A DNA stretch of 64,000 nt from Sindora glabra (GCA_020226215.1 CM035226.1:88498895-88562894), one strand, 5' to 3'; shown: positions 12,461 to 25,200, numbered from the stretch's first letter. Made by a program: numbers and translations. Notes: generated by a model not told the origin, from the sequence alone.

Positions 12461-13302
12461 ATTGAACATAATATAACCGTGAAGCTTGGTCTGGAAGCTA
12501 AAGATAATAGCATGTTAATCGCCTTAAAGGATCCCATTTTGTAAATGTGGTATATTTATAAATTTTTTTAAAGTGAATGATAAGAATGTAAGCAACCAAA
12601 AAATAAAATTATAAAGAATTAGGTTATAACGAATATGATAAAGAATTACCTTAGAATAAAATCAAGAAGGAAATAAGGTTCTCTACGAATGGTTAATGTT
12701 TTTACCACCACGTGCTTGCAATTGTCCCATATATTCACTATACAATACAAGCTATTCATTAAGAATTAGAAGGATTCAAATAAAATACTAAATAATTTGA
12801 GAGATTTACTGTAGATACTTTAAATTATTACTTCAATTATAAAATATTTTACACCATAAAAGGTTTTTTTATGTCTATTAGTATAGTTATCAAAATTAGC
12901 TATTATCATTTTTATATAATTGAATAATTTAATGAAAATTATATGATTTAATTCAATTATTACATATTTTATCCTTCACTATTATTTAATGATATAATTT
13001 TATTAAGTATTGAATACTTGTTATTTATTAATTTTTTATAAGGATTTAATTGAGTGTTTTTATAAATATTTAAAAAATTTATTTTTTTAATATTTTAAAT
13101 CATTGCTTGATTTATTAAATGTTTTAAATCATAAGAGATTTTATATTTTCATTCATAGAATTTTCAAAATTTATATTTATTCATTTTTTATACACTTCAA
13201 CTTTTGATATAATTTAATAATTTAATTAATATAATTATTAAAATTATTATAAAATTTATTATCCTATTTTTTTATGAAACTCACTAGATATTTAACGTAG
13301 AA

Positions 13303-13854
13303 GTATATGTGGGTCGGGTGACCTACCCAACTCAATGAGCTTAACCTAAAAAAAAATATAGGATTTGTGCTCTTTTTTTTAGCCTAATAGACTTGTTAGG
13401 ACTTTTTTTATGGCTCGATTAATAATTGGATCGGGTTTAAGTTAAGATAAAAAAGTCCAATAAGCTTAACTTGGGTGCACCCTGATTATATTAATTTATT
13501 TTTAATAATATAATTTTATATTATAAAAATAATTATATATAATTTATTTTTAATAATATAATTTATAAAAAATTAATTTAATATAATTAAATATTTTATA
13601 TATTTAAATATTATATTATCTCTTTAAATGTATATTTTTATTTTAAAAATTAATTTTTTACTAAAAAATAAGAAAATATTTTTTTAGGCTTTTAGGCTAG
13701 GTTTTGAACTTTTTACTTAAAAAATCAGGCTAGGACAGGCTAGCCATTTTTTTTTTAAATATAAACGGGTTAGGTTAGGTTCGGTCCTTCAATTTTATGT
13801 AATTTGGCTTGAATGGTCCAGCTTGAAACTCGCTCGACCCAACCCCATGCATAC
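13303..13854. repeat. AT-rich dispersed repeat nested in the CACTA element
   Basis: Its edges are GC-richer and weakly inverse: GTATATGTGGGTCGGG at 13303 and, read inward from the right, GTATGCATGGGGTTGGG. The centre is nearly pure A/T (ATTATATTAATTTATTTTTA and similar). The A/T core closely matches 16045-16200, so the same repeat family occurs twice within 3 kb. Confidence 0.55.
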
Positions 13855-14439
13855 CTTTAATTTAACACAATAAATATATCAAATTCAATAAAATATTAAT
13901 TTTACTAACCAGCATAATAAAATATTAAAATAAATTCATATTCAATTATCATATTGATATCATTAGATATTTGAAGTAATAATCATATTAAATTGTATAA
14001 AATAATTATTTTTCAAACTAAGTATCATATTACAATATGTAAAATAATAATTCATACTCATTGTATGTTTAATGCAATAAATACCCATATCATTGTACAA
14101 AATAATAATTATGTCAAATTATTAATGAAGCAAATATTTATTTTCATATTTTATATTAATAGAATTAAAAAATTTAGTGTATAAATTTTTATAATGTATG
14201 TTAACAAAATAGTAAAACAACAATTAGGAAGTTCAATTAACAAAGCAACAACATAATCTAATTATTTAGCAAAATAAATACAAGAAATATAAAAACATGA
14301 TAAAAAATTTTAAAAATAAAGAAAAGAACACACTTGGAAGAGGAAAAGGAAGAGCAAGAGGAATAGGAAGAAGCTCAGCTGGCCTCAAGTGAATGAAATG
14401 GAAGAAGAGGCTCCTGGTGGGAATATATAAGCAAAAACT

Positions 14440-15090
14440 ACACAAATGACGAAAAGTTGTCTACATTGACAAATTCAGTGATCTATACTTATTAAAAATG
14501 AGGAACACATGCATCATTTCACGCCTTATACCCATTGAGATGATAAAAGTCATATGTAAAGTCAAAAAAATCATTTATTTTTCTTGTGTAATTTTACCTA
14601 CCAATAATTTGTTGCATTTTAAAATTTCAACTCCATATAAATGACCTTTTGTTATCTGTGTAGAGTTGAATGTTTTTTAAATTAAAAACTACAATTTTTT
14701 GAAAAATATATACGAAGTTTATATAGATGACATTTATTGTCTATGTAGGTTTTACAAATTTTTTATTTAAGAAAAGTCTATACAAATGACTTTTTTCATT
14801 TGTATAAATTTTTTTTTTTAAAAAAAAATTAAAGAGTCTATATAGATGGCAAAAGTCACCTGTATAAGTTTTTTAAATTTTTTTGTTTTGAAAATTTTTT
14901 TAGAAAACTTATATAGATGACTTTTTATCGTTTGTATGGAGTTTTCTATTTTTTTAAAAAAATTGATGAAATTCATATAAAAGACTTTTTGTTATTTGCA
15001 TAGAATTTAAAAATTTTTTTTTGAAAAATTTCAAAAACCTATATAAAAGACTAAGATTTTGTCGTTTGTATAGATATCATTTGTATATTA
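14440..15090. repeat. right subterminal repeat zone of the CACTA element
   Basis: Five or more inverted-repeat units of the type ATAGATGACATTTATTGTCT or ACAAATGACTTTTTTCATTT, separated by poly-T or poly-A. These are typical transposase-binding subterminal repeats of CACTA elements. Confidence 0.7.
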
Positions 15091-15524
15091 TATAATTATT
15101 GTAGTGATGTTATATATAATAAATACATAAAAACCTACAATTATATTTTTCTCAAAGCTATAATATACAACTTTACTAATATATATTTTTACAAGTTCAT
15201 ACTAAGGTATAGCTCTGCAATTTTTAAAACAAATTGTGATCTCTAAAAATATAAAAAGCAATGCTTCTCAATATTTTTGACACTAGGTGGGATGTTAAAT
15301 GTGTAATAGCATATGGTATAATCATAGAGCTTTAATTCAGCCTCTTGAATTTGAACTCCATGAATATGATGGGATAGTTTGTCGTTGTTGTTATTAAAAA
15401 AAATATTTATGTAGTGAATTAATGGAAAAATGAGAAAATTTATGTAGTGATCTTACTATTACATGTTGATAATGAAGATACCAAAAACTGTTACCATAAA
15501 AACTAGAAAGGATAGAGAAAATTA

Positions 15525-15840
15525 GGAGTCGTTTAGTTTAAGTGGGAAATAAGTTCCTATAGAGAGTTAAATTTCCTAAGAAGTTACTTCCCATGTGCAC
15601 TTCCTAAGAAGTTCTCAATTTTATTTAGTTGACATAAAAGAAGTTGTATTTTTTAAGAAATAGAAGTTACTTAGAGGGGAGTAGGTAAATAATTTTCCAT
15701 ATTCTGTGGGAAATAGAATTTCTTGGAAAATGATTTCTCATGTTTTATGAGTAACTAGACAACTCACAATTTTTTATTTTCTTTTTTATTTTCTGAAAAA
15801 TATAATTTTTCATGTTTTTGTTACAAACCAAATGACCCCC
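15525..15840. mobile_element. Tourist-like MITE, about 316 bp
   Basis: The left terminus GGAGTCGTTTAGTTT and the inverted right terminus GGGGGTCATTTGGTTT match well. The flanking triplets are TTA and TAG. It has no coding capacity. TIR composition and the T-A type target suggest PIF/Harbinger-derived Tourist MITEs. Confidence 0.65.
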
Positions 15841-15882
15841 TAGTTGGGGACTCAAAGCACCACCTCACCCCCACATACCAGA

Positions 15883-16368
15883 GTTATACATGAATTGGGC
15901 GACTTACCCAATCCGATATATCGGATAAAAAAATATAATATTTAAATTCTTTTTTTATAATTTGATAAGTTTATTGGATATTTTTTCCAATTCGACTATT
16001 ATTCAAGTTGGTTTGGATCATAATAATAAAAAATGGACTAACCTAACTCGATATAATTATATTAATTTATTTTTAATAATATAATTATATATTATAAAAA
16101 TAATTATATTTAATTATTTTTAATATAAAAAAATTTAATTTAATATAATTAAATATTTTATTATCTTTTTAAATATATATTTTTTGTTAAAAAATTATTT
16201 TTATTTAAAATAATAATAAAAATAAAAATACTTTAGTTTTTGGACAAACTTTGAGCTTGTATTAAATTATTTGAATCGGGCCAAGTCAAATAGATTTTTT
16301 TTTTTTTTGAAAATAAGCAGATTAGGTTGAGCTTGAACCTTACTCTCCTTATAAATTATGCATATGAA
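15883..16368. repeat. second copy of the AT-rich dispersed repeat
   Basis: Shares with 13303-13854 the long A/T core (TATTAATTTATTTTTAATAA and the following 120 bp or so) and a GC-richer rim (AATTGGGCGACTTACCCAAT). It lies immediately upstream of the dioxygenase promoter. Confidence 0.5.
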
Positions 16369-16495
16369 AACTTGGCCTGAAATTCAAAAGCCTAGTCCAC
16401 GTACAAATATACCCCACCAAAAAGAAATGGCGGAAAAAAAAAAAAAATGGAAAGGAAGTGACTATAGCGCCTAAGAAAACAAACATCAAACACAC

Positions 16496-16526
16496 GGAGG
16501 AGGAGGAGGAGGAGGAGGAGGAGGAG
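16496..16526 (+). repeat. (GGA)n microsatellite upstream of the dioxygenase
   Basis: About ten GGA/GAG units lie 110 bp before the ATG at 16636, in the presumed promoter or 5' leader. Confidence 0.95.
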
Positions 16527-16635
16527 ATAATTGTCGGTGTCAAATACAACTTTGCAGTCTGCAGGAGGAAATAAACGACAACATTCCATATTTTGACAAT
16601 ATCTTGTTTCTGATACGATACTGAACGATACTAAA

Positions 16636-17179
16636 ATGGTTGTCTCCGGCGCCGGAGAATCTTCGGCCGGAAGTTCCTCAAGCTACGACCGTTTGAAGGA
16701 ATTAAAGGCCTTTGACGAATCAAAAACCGGCGTTCAAGGCCTTGTCAGCGCCAGCGTCACCGAAGTGCCACGAATCTTTTATCCGACCGCCGGAGGAGAT
16801 CGCTCGCGACAAAGCTTTATGCAGTCAACCGAATCAGACAAAGTTCAGAATTCCCGTTATTGACCTTAGAGACATCGCCATCGAGCGCTAAGAAGTGGTT
16901 CCGGAGTAAGGAAAGCGGCGGAGACGGTTGGCTTTTTCCGGGTAGTCAATCATGGGATACCCTTGAAGTTGTTGAAGGAGATCCTAGAGCGGCGCGTGAG
17001 TTTCACGAGCTACTGGCAGAGTTGAAAAAGGAGTATTACAGTGGGGAGCTGATGAGGAAGGTGAAGTATGGGAGTAACTTTGACTTGTATAGTTTAAAAT
17101 CTGCTAAGTAGAAGGACACTTTGTTTTGTGTAATGTCTCCTCAACCTCTTGATCCACGAGAATTGCCACCAGTCTGCAG
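16636..17179 (+). pseudogene. dioxygenase exon 1 (frameshifted)
   Basis: Starts MVVSGAGESSAGSSSSYDRL and continues KELKAFDESKTGVQGLV, the standard N terminus of the family, with VPRIFYP. An extra base near 16850 shifts the frame just before IPVIDLRDIAIER. A TAA follows at 16889, then a one-base loss before RKAAETVGFFRVVNHGIP, and another before AREFHELLAELKKEYY. The conserved WRDT motif is *KDT (TAG at 17109). It ends PRELPPVC-AG at a GT donor (17180). It is noticeably GC-richer than the surroundings at its start. Confidence 0.9.
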
Positions 17180-17530
17180 GTAAATTTGGGCTCTGAGGTT
17201 TAAATCTATCGATTATTTGAAAAGCACTTAGCCAACTGAGATATTTACTATGTGGATCAAAATAGATTCAAGTTTCTTTAATCAAATTTATTAGACATTA
17301 AGAATTTGAAAGGTGGAAACACTCTTAATTAAGGAATGTCATGAATTATCAAGTTGCATGTTTTCAATTTTTTCATTAGATAATTGAAATGCTTATTTAC
17401 TTTGATAAACTTTTATCAAATGCATGCACAGCAAAATCTGATTTAAACTGACACTACTTAATCGCTGATCCTAATTTATCTGTTCAAATTCTGTCATGGA
17501 CACAAGTGTAATCATTATTTTCCAATTGGA

Positions 17531-17715
17531 CTGGAATTTATATCGTTAGCAATGCTTAAATGCACTTCAAAGTTCATTTGGAATTAAGGATTGAGGTTGA
17601 CATTAGCTGAAATGTAAAAACTGGAATTTATATTATTATTAGCATTGCTTAAATGGATTAGAAATTCAGTTGGAATAAAGGACTGAGGTTGAAATTATTT
17701 CAAATGTGAATACAT
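17531..17715 (+). repeat. two-copy tandem repeat in intron 1, period 90 bp
   Basis: Units start CTGGAATTTATAT at 17531 and 17621. Both contain GCTTAAATG, TTGGAAT(T/A)AAGGA and TGAGGTTGA. The copies have diverged by about 20%. Confidence 0.75.
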
Positions 17716-17792
17716 TTGGTTAATTGGAAGACAGAGGACTATGTTTGGAATGAAATACAAAATTCATAAATTCCTGAAATACTGATTTTCAG

Positions 17793-18114
17793 GGATGTGA
17801 CAATGGAGTTCCCAAAGCAAGTTCAGACATTGGGAAATGTTATAGTTAAACTATTATCAGAAGCACTTGGACTCAAACCTGATCATCTTGCAGGCTTGGA
17901 TTGTGCAAAGGGTCACTGTGTTCTGAGTAACTACTATCCAGCATGTCCAGAGCCTGAACTAACCATGGGCACCACCAGACATTCAGATCCTAACCTCATC
18001 ACCATACCGCTTCAAGACGATATTGGTGGCCTCCAAGTTCTGTGCCAAGATCCTTGGATTGATGTCCATCCTGTGGCTGGAGCACTTGTAATAAATATTG
18101 GAGACCTCTTACAG
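17793..18114 (+). pseudogene. dioxygenase exon 2 (open)
   Basis: Open in phase with exon 1's last codon (AG|G, Arg). It encodes DVTMEFPKQVQTLG, LLSEALGLKPDHL, NYYPACPEPELTMGTTRHSD and DDIGGLQVL, ending NIGDLLQ. YYPACPxPELTxG and HxD are the family signatures; H and D are two of the three iron ligands. The exon ends ACAG followed by GCAAGT, a GC donor that keeps the rest of the donor consensus. Confidence 0.9.
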
Positions 18115-19278
18115 GCAAGTTTGACCTACTCACGTAAGCTTACATATTAATTTCATATTGCATATTGTGACAACCTAAAATTAATTCATGATGAAACTAC
18201 GATCCGTCCTAGAAGATCTCCATGCTCAAGAAAGTCTCAAAGTATATATAGAAATAAATTGTTGTTTTCTTCTATTCAACTGGGCTTTGCACTTCTTGTC
18301 AAGAAAGATCTACTGCTTAACAAATTAAATGAGACCGCCAAGACATTCCTTGCAAGAGAGATGCTAATATTCATGAGTAGGCTCCATTTGATTTGTTTGA
18401 AGACATCTCCCATTGGAAAATCTCTCATTAGCTTGTGATTATAGTTACAAAAACTTAAGCCTCTTTTTGGTACAATAAAAAATTAGAATTCATTTCATTC
18501 TCAAATGAATTCCATTAAAAAATTATGTTTGAATTTAAATTTTATTAGATTTCATTTTATTTTGAAATTTTATTTTATTTACATTTTTGCCATTTTAAAA
18601 TCCTATCAAATTAGCTTGGATTTTGTGGGATTTTATTTCATTTGAAATGCTAAAATTTTGGCTGGACAACTTTACCTTTAATTATTTAATTTATTTACAA
18701 TCCTATCCATTTGCCTTTTGATTCAAATCTCACATTGTTGTCTTCGTCTTTTGCTTTTAGCCTTCTACCATCATCATTCGGCTATCAAAGAGATTGTTCA
18801 ACATTCATTCTTCTTGTCTTTTGGCTATCGAAGAGAGGTAAAATCATTTGAATTTGTTTTTCTATGTTCATTTTATTATTGCCCATTGTCTGATAGCTAC
18901 TGTTATTTGAATCTTTTCTTTTTCCTTGATTGATTCGTTTTATCCATCGTTATTGTCGCTGTCAAAGAGAAAGGCAAAGTCAAATTTTTTCTGGGTTTGT
19001 TTTTTAGGGTCATTGTATTGATACCCATTATTTTGTTTTTATGTTTTCCTTAGATTTGGTTTTGTTTTCGTAGATCTTCTGTTTGATGTTCTAGTTTTTG
19101 TAGGTATTCTTATTGATTATGAAATGAATCACCGGGGTTTGATATGTTTGTTTTTGTTGTTTTTGCGGATTGTACTACAGTGCTGTTTTGCTGTCAGGCT
19201 GATCTCCTCTGTTTTTTCTTCTTTTGAAGTGAAGCAGGATAACAATCTTAACATCTTGACTTTAAGCTGGGTGCTAAA

Positions 19279-19385
19279 AGTATGAGTCAAGATGTTTTAT
19301 TTTTTTTTAGAAAATGAAAAGTTAAGATGATGTGGATAGCATTGCTCCTTTGTTGGATTTCTTTAGTTAACCAGCACTTACTAAG
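19279..19385 (+). repeat. direct repeat, copy 1 (pair at 25766-25868)
   Basis: About 105 bp beginning AAGTATGAGTCAAGATGTTT and ending CAGCACTTA recurs at 25766-25868 with few differences, on the other side of the nested copia element. It is not part of the copia LTRs. Confidence 0.8.
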
Positions 19386-20254
19386 AAGGATTAGAACTCA
19401 TCGTGATAAGAATTGCTATAAAAAAAGGCCCTAAACATGCTATAGAGTTCCCAGTTGATGTCTAGAATTTAAGCAGGATCTTAACATGATGAATAAGTTT
19501 CTAATTAGACTTTGACTAAACTAATTGGACATAGTTCACTCGTTAAATTAGTTGTATCCATATAGAGATGTATTAGGTTGATCCAGATGGCCAAATTGGG
19601 CATTATCAATTTAATTATTTATTTATTCCATTTGTGTACTTCAATTCTACCATATAAAACGAAATTAATTTAAAGATTTGATTAATTTAAATATTTTTCT
19701 AAGATAGGATTATTGACTATCACTTTGCATTAGAGACGGGTGAAAAGCAACTTAAATGTAGATCTCATTTATTTTTGATTAGTCTGAATTTAGTGTAAAA
19801 ACAAAATGAGTGAGAAAATTTTCCCTTTCTCATAAACACAAACCTTCAATTTTCTTAGTTGTAACCACACCCACCTTGGCCCGCCAAGCTTGCTCTCCCA
19901 TGTGATGATCCAAAGGATCTTTGGCTAATCCTCTCTTCCCTCCTTTTGTTGTTTTATAATCATATGGGATTGTTCATAAATTTAAATTGCAGGGACGCCT
20001 TTTATCTTTTGCTTGTCTTGTGGGAGATGCTTCTGTGACTATAAGATTCTTTCTTTAACTTTATTTCATCATTTTAGTGGTGATTTCCACGTGGGGGTTT
20101 GGAAAAGATTTATACTCTGTAGAATTTATGTCTTACTAGACTAGAGTAATTTGCAAGTCTCAACATTGTTTGATTTTTCACATGACATTTCAACTATCAT
20201 CACTAAGAGGCTTTCATTTAATGATTGCAGAAGACATATCACTAGTAACAATGT

Positions 20255-20447
20255 TGTTAAATAGTAATAAATGTGATTGATTTGTATTAGTTGTCTATGC
20301 TGTAATTAGTTAGTAATTAGAATAAATGAGAAAATGTTTAGGCATAATTCTAGGGATTTTATTGCTAGCGTTAAAATGTATTGATTGTAATTTTACTATA
20401 TAAAGAACTAGGCTGAGATGATTTTCTCAAGCCATTCATTCCCAACA
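20255..20447 (+). repeat. copia 5' LTR
   Basis: Begins TGTTAAATAGTAATAAATG and ends CCCAACA. A TATA-like ACTATATAAAG lies at about 20395. It aligns over its length with 25409-25603. Confidence 0.9.
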
Positions 20448-20454
20448 ATTACAA

Positions 20455-20467
20455 GTTGGTATCAAAA
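20455..20467 (+). other. copia primer-binding site
   Basis: TTGGTATCAAAAC lies just downstream of the 5' LTR; the canonical copia site is TGGTATCAGAGC. Confidence 0.75.
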
Positions 20468-21097
20468 CCCTCACATTGAGGGACTTTGTTTCTGCATTCT
20501 GTTTTTCATACTGACCTTCATGCTCATTTCTTTTTCTTCTATACTGAGCCACTGATCACAAACATATTCCTAGCCTCTAGACTTTTGAACCACCAGAATT
20601 TTTTTCCCCTCCTTTTTTAACACAAATCCATCCTCCAAACTTCCAAAAATGTGCATTTTTTTCCCTTCACAGAAATATTTTCTGATCCGAACAAAAATCA
20701 TCACTACGTCCAATTTGGTTGCCTTGATTCACGGAGCAACATTACAATTTTTCAAAAACTAGCACTAGAATCAGTGTTATCGGCGAATTTCTGGCCACCG
20801 TTGCCAATGCGTGTCATAATGCACCACCTCCAAACGTGCGTGGCTCCTACATGCCATTGTCTCAGACATGCGTGCGCTACATGCGCCCTTAAAAGCTAAT
20901 CGCAGCCTCTTCCTAACTCCATTTGTGTTCTTGTTTTACCAAACCAATCACTATGTTTCCCTGTCTTTGTCAATTACCAGCTGTCCAAAAAAAATTTATA
21001 ACAGAACAAAACAGAACTAAACCAGACAACACCCTTTCTCTACCTCTCTTTTTACCTTTCTTAATTAGTGGCTTCCTTTTCTCTTTTACCCTCCATC

Positions 21098-22060
21098 ATG
21101 TCTACTTCTAAATTTAATAATTTTGACAGTATCTTTTCCTCTGCATTTTTTTATACTCCAACAATTACTTCTGCAAAATTGAATGGCTCCAACTATTTCT
21201 CATGGAATGCTTCTGTTTTATTATGATTTAAAGGGCAAGGTTATTCTGAATACTTGACTACAGATATTGAAGATATTCCTGCTGATAAATAGCGTGAGTG
21301 AAGCATGATTGATGCACAGTTATGTGCAATATTGTGGCAATTTGTTGCTCCTAGCTTGCTGTCTATTTTTCAACCATATGACACTTGCTACACCTTTTGG
21401 AACCAAGCCAAGAATCTCTACTCCAATAATATTCAACAATTGTATGAAGTTATGGCTAGATTGAAGGATTTAAAACAAAAATCAGATCTATTTTCTTATG
21501 TTACCATAGCCAAAATAACAATAGCCCAATACAAGAAACTTTTGCCTGTCACTACTAACATTAAAGAATAGGAGAAACAACAAGATAAGTTTTTTATGGT
21601 TTTTTATTTTTATTGGTTTAAACTTCGACCTTGACACCTTTTGTCAACAGACATTGTGCAATGTAGAGATTCCTACAATAAAAGTGTTAATCAACCGTCT
21701 GTTACGATTATCCACTTTAACCACTTCTAATAATATTGAAAATTCTACCTTGGTGACATATGCTAGTGATCATGGAAAAGGACGAGGTGGTGGACGCAAC
21801 AATTAAGGAGGACGTAATGGTGGTGGTCGAAGCAATCAATCTCAATGCACTTATTGTCAATAGTCAGGACATATCCGAGATAAATGTTTTGCTTTACATG
21901 ACCCACCTTCTCGATCTGTCAATGTTGTTCAATTTAGTTCTACCAATGTTTTTAAATTTGATTCTGAATTAACTGCTCAATCTTCTCTCTCTTCTGATTC
22001 AGAATATCAAGAATTCTTCAAAGAACAATTTCTTCAATACGAGGCGTCCAAACAAGAATA
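21098..22060 (+). pseudogene. copia gag relic
   Basis: Starts MSTSKFNNFDSIFSS near 21099. It contains the UBN2-type core ITSAKLNGSNYFSWNASV, then FWNQAKNLYSNNIQQLYEV and DLKQKSDLFSYVTIAK. A CCHC knuckle follows near 21845 (CTYCQ*SGHIRDKC, with a stop in place of the Q or W before SGH). Several nonsense codons and a frameshift break it. Gag would form the virus-like particle in the cytoplasm. Confidence 0.85.
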
Positions 22061-22124
22061 GACACATTTTGCATCCCTTGTAAACACGAGTAATTCTATT
22101 GCTTGCTTATCTTATTTTGCGTCT

Positions 22125-25100
22125 CATAATCGTTGGATTCTTGACTTGGGCTTTTGATCACATATCTGATAATCAATTTTTTTTTTACCCATCTTGATGG
22201 CACTCCTAAATCCCTTCCTTCAATTACATTAGCTAATGATTCTAAAACATCCGCTCATAGTATTGGTTAAGCTAAACCTCTCTCTTCATTAAATTTACAA
22301 TCTATTCTTTACATGTCTAATTCTCCTTTCAATATAATTTCTATTAGTCAACTTATCCGAACTCTTGATTGTTCTATAACATTCTTTTTTTATTCCTTTT
22401 TGGTACAAGATTGGGGTACGGGGAAGATGATTGGTACTGGAAGTGAGTCAAGAGGACTCTACTACATTCAACCAACATCATCAATTACTTGTATTGCTGT
22501 AGAGTCTTTAGAATTAATCCACTGTTGTTTAGGTCATCTGAGTCTTTCAAAATTAGAGAAAATGGTTCCAAGTCTTTCAAAATTGAAGTCCTTATATTAT
22601 GAGTCATGCCAACTCAGTAAACATGTTCATAGTTCTTTTTCTAATAAAACTATTAGTCAAGTTTTTGTTTTCTTTAGTTTATTCTGATGTATGGAGTCCT
22701 AGTCGTGTCAGTACTACTTTAGGTTTTTAGTATTTTGTAACTTTTATTGATGATTATTCTTGATGTACTTAGTTATATTTGATAAAGGATCGTTTTGAAT
22801 TATTTTCAATTTTTAAATCTTTTGTTTTTGAGATTCGTATCCAATTTGAAATACCTATACAAATACTTCGTAGTGATAATGCTCGTGAATATTTTTCTGC
22901 ATCTTTTGCTTTTTTCATGTTATCACAAGATATTATTCATCAATCAACATGTCCTCACTGCTTAGAACAAAATGGAATTGTTGAAAGAAAAAATCGTCAC
23001 TTAGTTGAAATTGCATGAACTTTATTATTACATGCTAATGTTTTGTTTCATTTTTTGGGGGTGATGCTATCTTAACAGCTTGTTATTTAATTAGTTGCAT
23101 GCCTTCATCTGTTCTAGAAAATATAATTTCTTATTCTTTAGTGTACCTAAATGAATCTTTGTATAAGCTTTCTTTTCATATTTTTAGGTCCACTTATTTT
23201 TGTTCATGATCTTACTCTAGAGAAAGATAAATTATTAGCTCATTTTATAAAATGTTTTTGTGGGCTACTCAAGACTATAAAAAAGGTACAAGTGTGTTTC
23301 TTTAAGTTTAAAGAAATACTTCATATCTGCTGATATTACCTTTTTTTGAAACTTCTTATTTCTTTTCTTCTTCTGGAGAATCTATTTCCATATTTGAGGT
23401 TTTGCCACTACCAGTCCTTAATTCAATTCCTTCAAATCCACCATAAGATTAGCCTCTTATCATTTATCAATGATGTCCTCATCCAAATGCACCTCAAGTA
23501 ATTGATGATGATAATCCACTTGTTGACTCACTATCTAGTTCCGTGGAATCTTTTACGTCAGATCCACCTAATGATCTTTCTATTGCTCTCTGTAAAGGTA
23601 CTCGTTTCACTCATAACCTTTATCCTATTTATAATTTTTTGAGTTATCATTGTTTATCTACCCCTCCATTTTGCCTTTGTTTCTTCCTTGTCCTTGGTTT
23701 TTGTTCCTAAAATTATACAAGAAGTTTTCTCTCACCCTGGGTGGCGTCAAGTGATGCTTGATGAGACGGTAGCATTAGATGTTAGTGGCATATAGGATTT
23801 GGTTCTTTTATCATCTGACAAATCTACTGCTGGATATTGTTGGGTGTATACTATCAAGGTTGGCTCTAATGGAAAAATAGATCGGTTGAAAGCTAGATTG
23901 GTTGTCAAAAGATATACTCAAATTTTTGGCTTAAACTATGGTGATACCCTTGTTGCCAAAATTGCATCAGTTTGTTTGTTATCTCTTGCAGCCATTAATC
24001 ATTGGTCTCTACATCAACTAGATATCATAAATGCTTTTTTACATTGGGACTTTGAAGAAGTCTATATGGAGCAACCTTTAGGATTTGTTGCTTAGGGGGA
24101 GCTTGGTCTTGTTTGTCGTTTGAAGAAATCTCTATATGGTCTTAAATAGTTCCCTCGAGCCTGATTTAGAAGGTTTAGTAAAGTTATTCAAAATTTTGGC
24201 ATGTGTCAAAGTGAAGCGGATCATTCTATCTTTTATCACCATTCATTTACCTCTAAATCTATATATCTCATAGTTAATGTTGATGATATAGTTATTACAA
24301 GAAGTGATCAAGTTGGTATTGATCAACTCATGCAACATATTTTTCATTATTTTAAAAAAAAAAAACTTGGGAAAATTTTGGTATTTTCTTGGTATTGAAG
24401 TGGCTCAATCCTGTTGTGGCATTTCTATCTCTCAATGCAAATATGCTTTTGATGTTTTAGATAAGACATGATTGATAAACTCTAAACCTGTAAATACTCC
24501 TAGGGATCTAAATATTAAATTATTACCCAATCAAAATAAATCGCTTTCAGATTTGGGAAGATATCATAGGCTTGTTGAAAAACTGAATCACCTCACAATC
24601 ACTCGATCAAATATTTCATTTGCAGTGAGTGTGGTGAGTCAGTTCCTTAACTCACCATGTGATATCCATTTGGATGCAGTTGTTCGAATTCTTCGCTACG
24701 TAAAAGGAAATCCGGTAAAGGTTTGTTGTATGAGAATAAAGGGCAAACTCGAATTGTTCGTTACTTAGATACTAATTGAGCAGGCTCTCCAGATGATTGT
24801 TGCTCTACTTCAGGCCATTGTATTCTTTTTGGAGGAAATTTGATTGCTTGGAAAAGCAAGAAGTAAAGTGTAGTAGCAAGATCAAGTGCAGAAGTAGAGT
24901 ATCAAGTTATGACATTAGCTTCTTGTGAATTCATATGGTTAAAACAACTGTTACAAGAGTTAAAACTTTATACCCTTGGTCCTATGGAGCTTGTATGTGA
25001 CAATCAAGCAGCGTTGCATATTGCATCTAATCCTGTCTTTCATGAAAGAACTAAACATATTTAAATTGACTACCACTTCGTAAGAGAGAAAGTTGTTACA

Positions 25101-25200
25101 AAGGAAATTATTATAGTTTTTGTGAACTTCAATGACCAATTGATCGATATGCTCTCAAAGTCCCTACGAGACCCAAGAATAAGCTACATATGCAACAAGC
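22125..25200 (+). pseudogene. copia pol relic (PR, INT, RT, RNase H)
   Basis: Order of domains: a protease remnant RWILDLGF (about 22131; normally WILDSG); a GAG-pre-integrase finger HCCLGHLSLSKLEKM (about 22510); an integrase core with SDVWSP, LRSDNAREY and NGIVERKNRH (22685-23015), giving D, D and E; an RT region from about 23790 with LKARLVVKRYTQ and LHQLDIINAFLHW; the catalytic box as VNVDDIVIT, where copia has YVDD; and RNase H from about 24760, with SSAEVEY and ERTKHI*IDYHF. Stops such as YGLK*FPRA and GISISQ suggest C-to-T decay. No frame exceeds 124 aa. Confidence 0.9.

Larger units (their letters stand above)
9048..15106 (-). mobile_element. degenerate CACTA (En/Spm) element, about 6 kb, transcribed on -
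   Basis: The right end reads ATTATTGTAGTG (15106), the inverse of the plant CACTACAATAAT terminus. The left end reads TACTACTAAAAAAG (9048), one base from CACTA. Both ends carry dense subterminal repeats of the form TATANATGACnnnnGTCATNTGTATA (9060-9340 and 14440-15090), a CACTA hallmark. Flanking triplets are ATA and ATG, so the 3-bp target duplication is imperfect. Genes inside run on -: a TNP2 C-terminal remnant (about 11900-12460) and a TnpA/Ptta-like relic (about 9690-11500). The Transposase_21 catalytic domain expected upstream of the TNP2 tail is not visible in 12560-14400, so the copy is non-autonomous. Confidence 0.75.

Noticed and set aside
12362..12544. 60-codon open frame on +
   Set aside because: Antisense to the TNP2 DUF4216 remnant, which explains the sequence on -.
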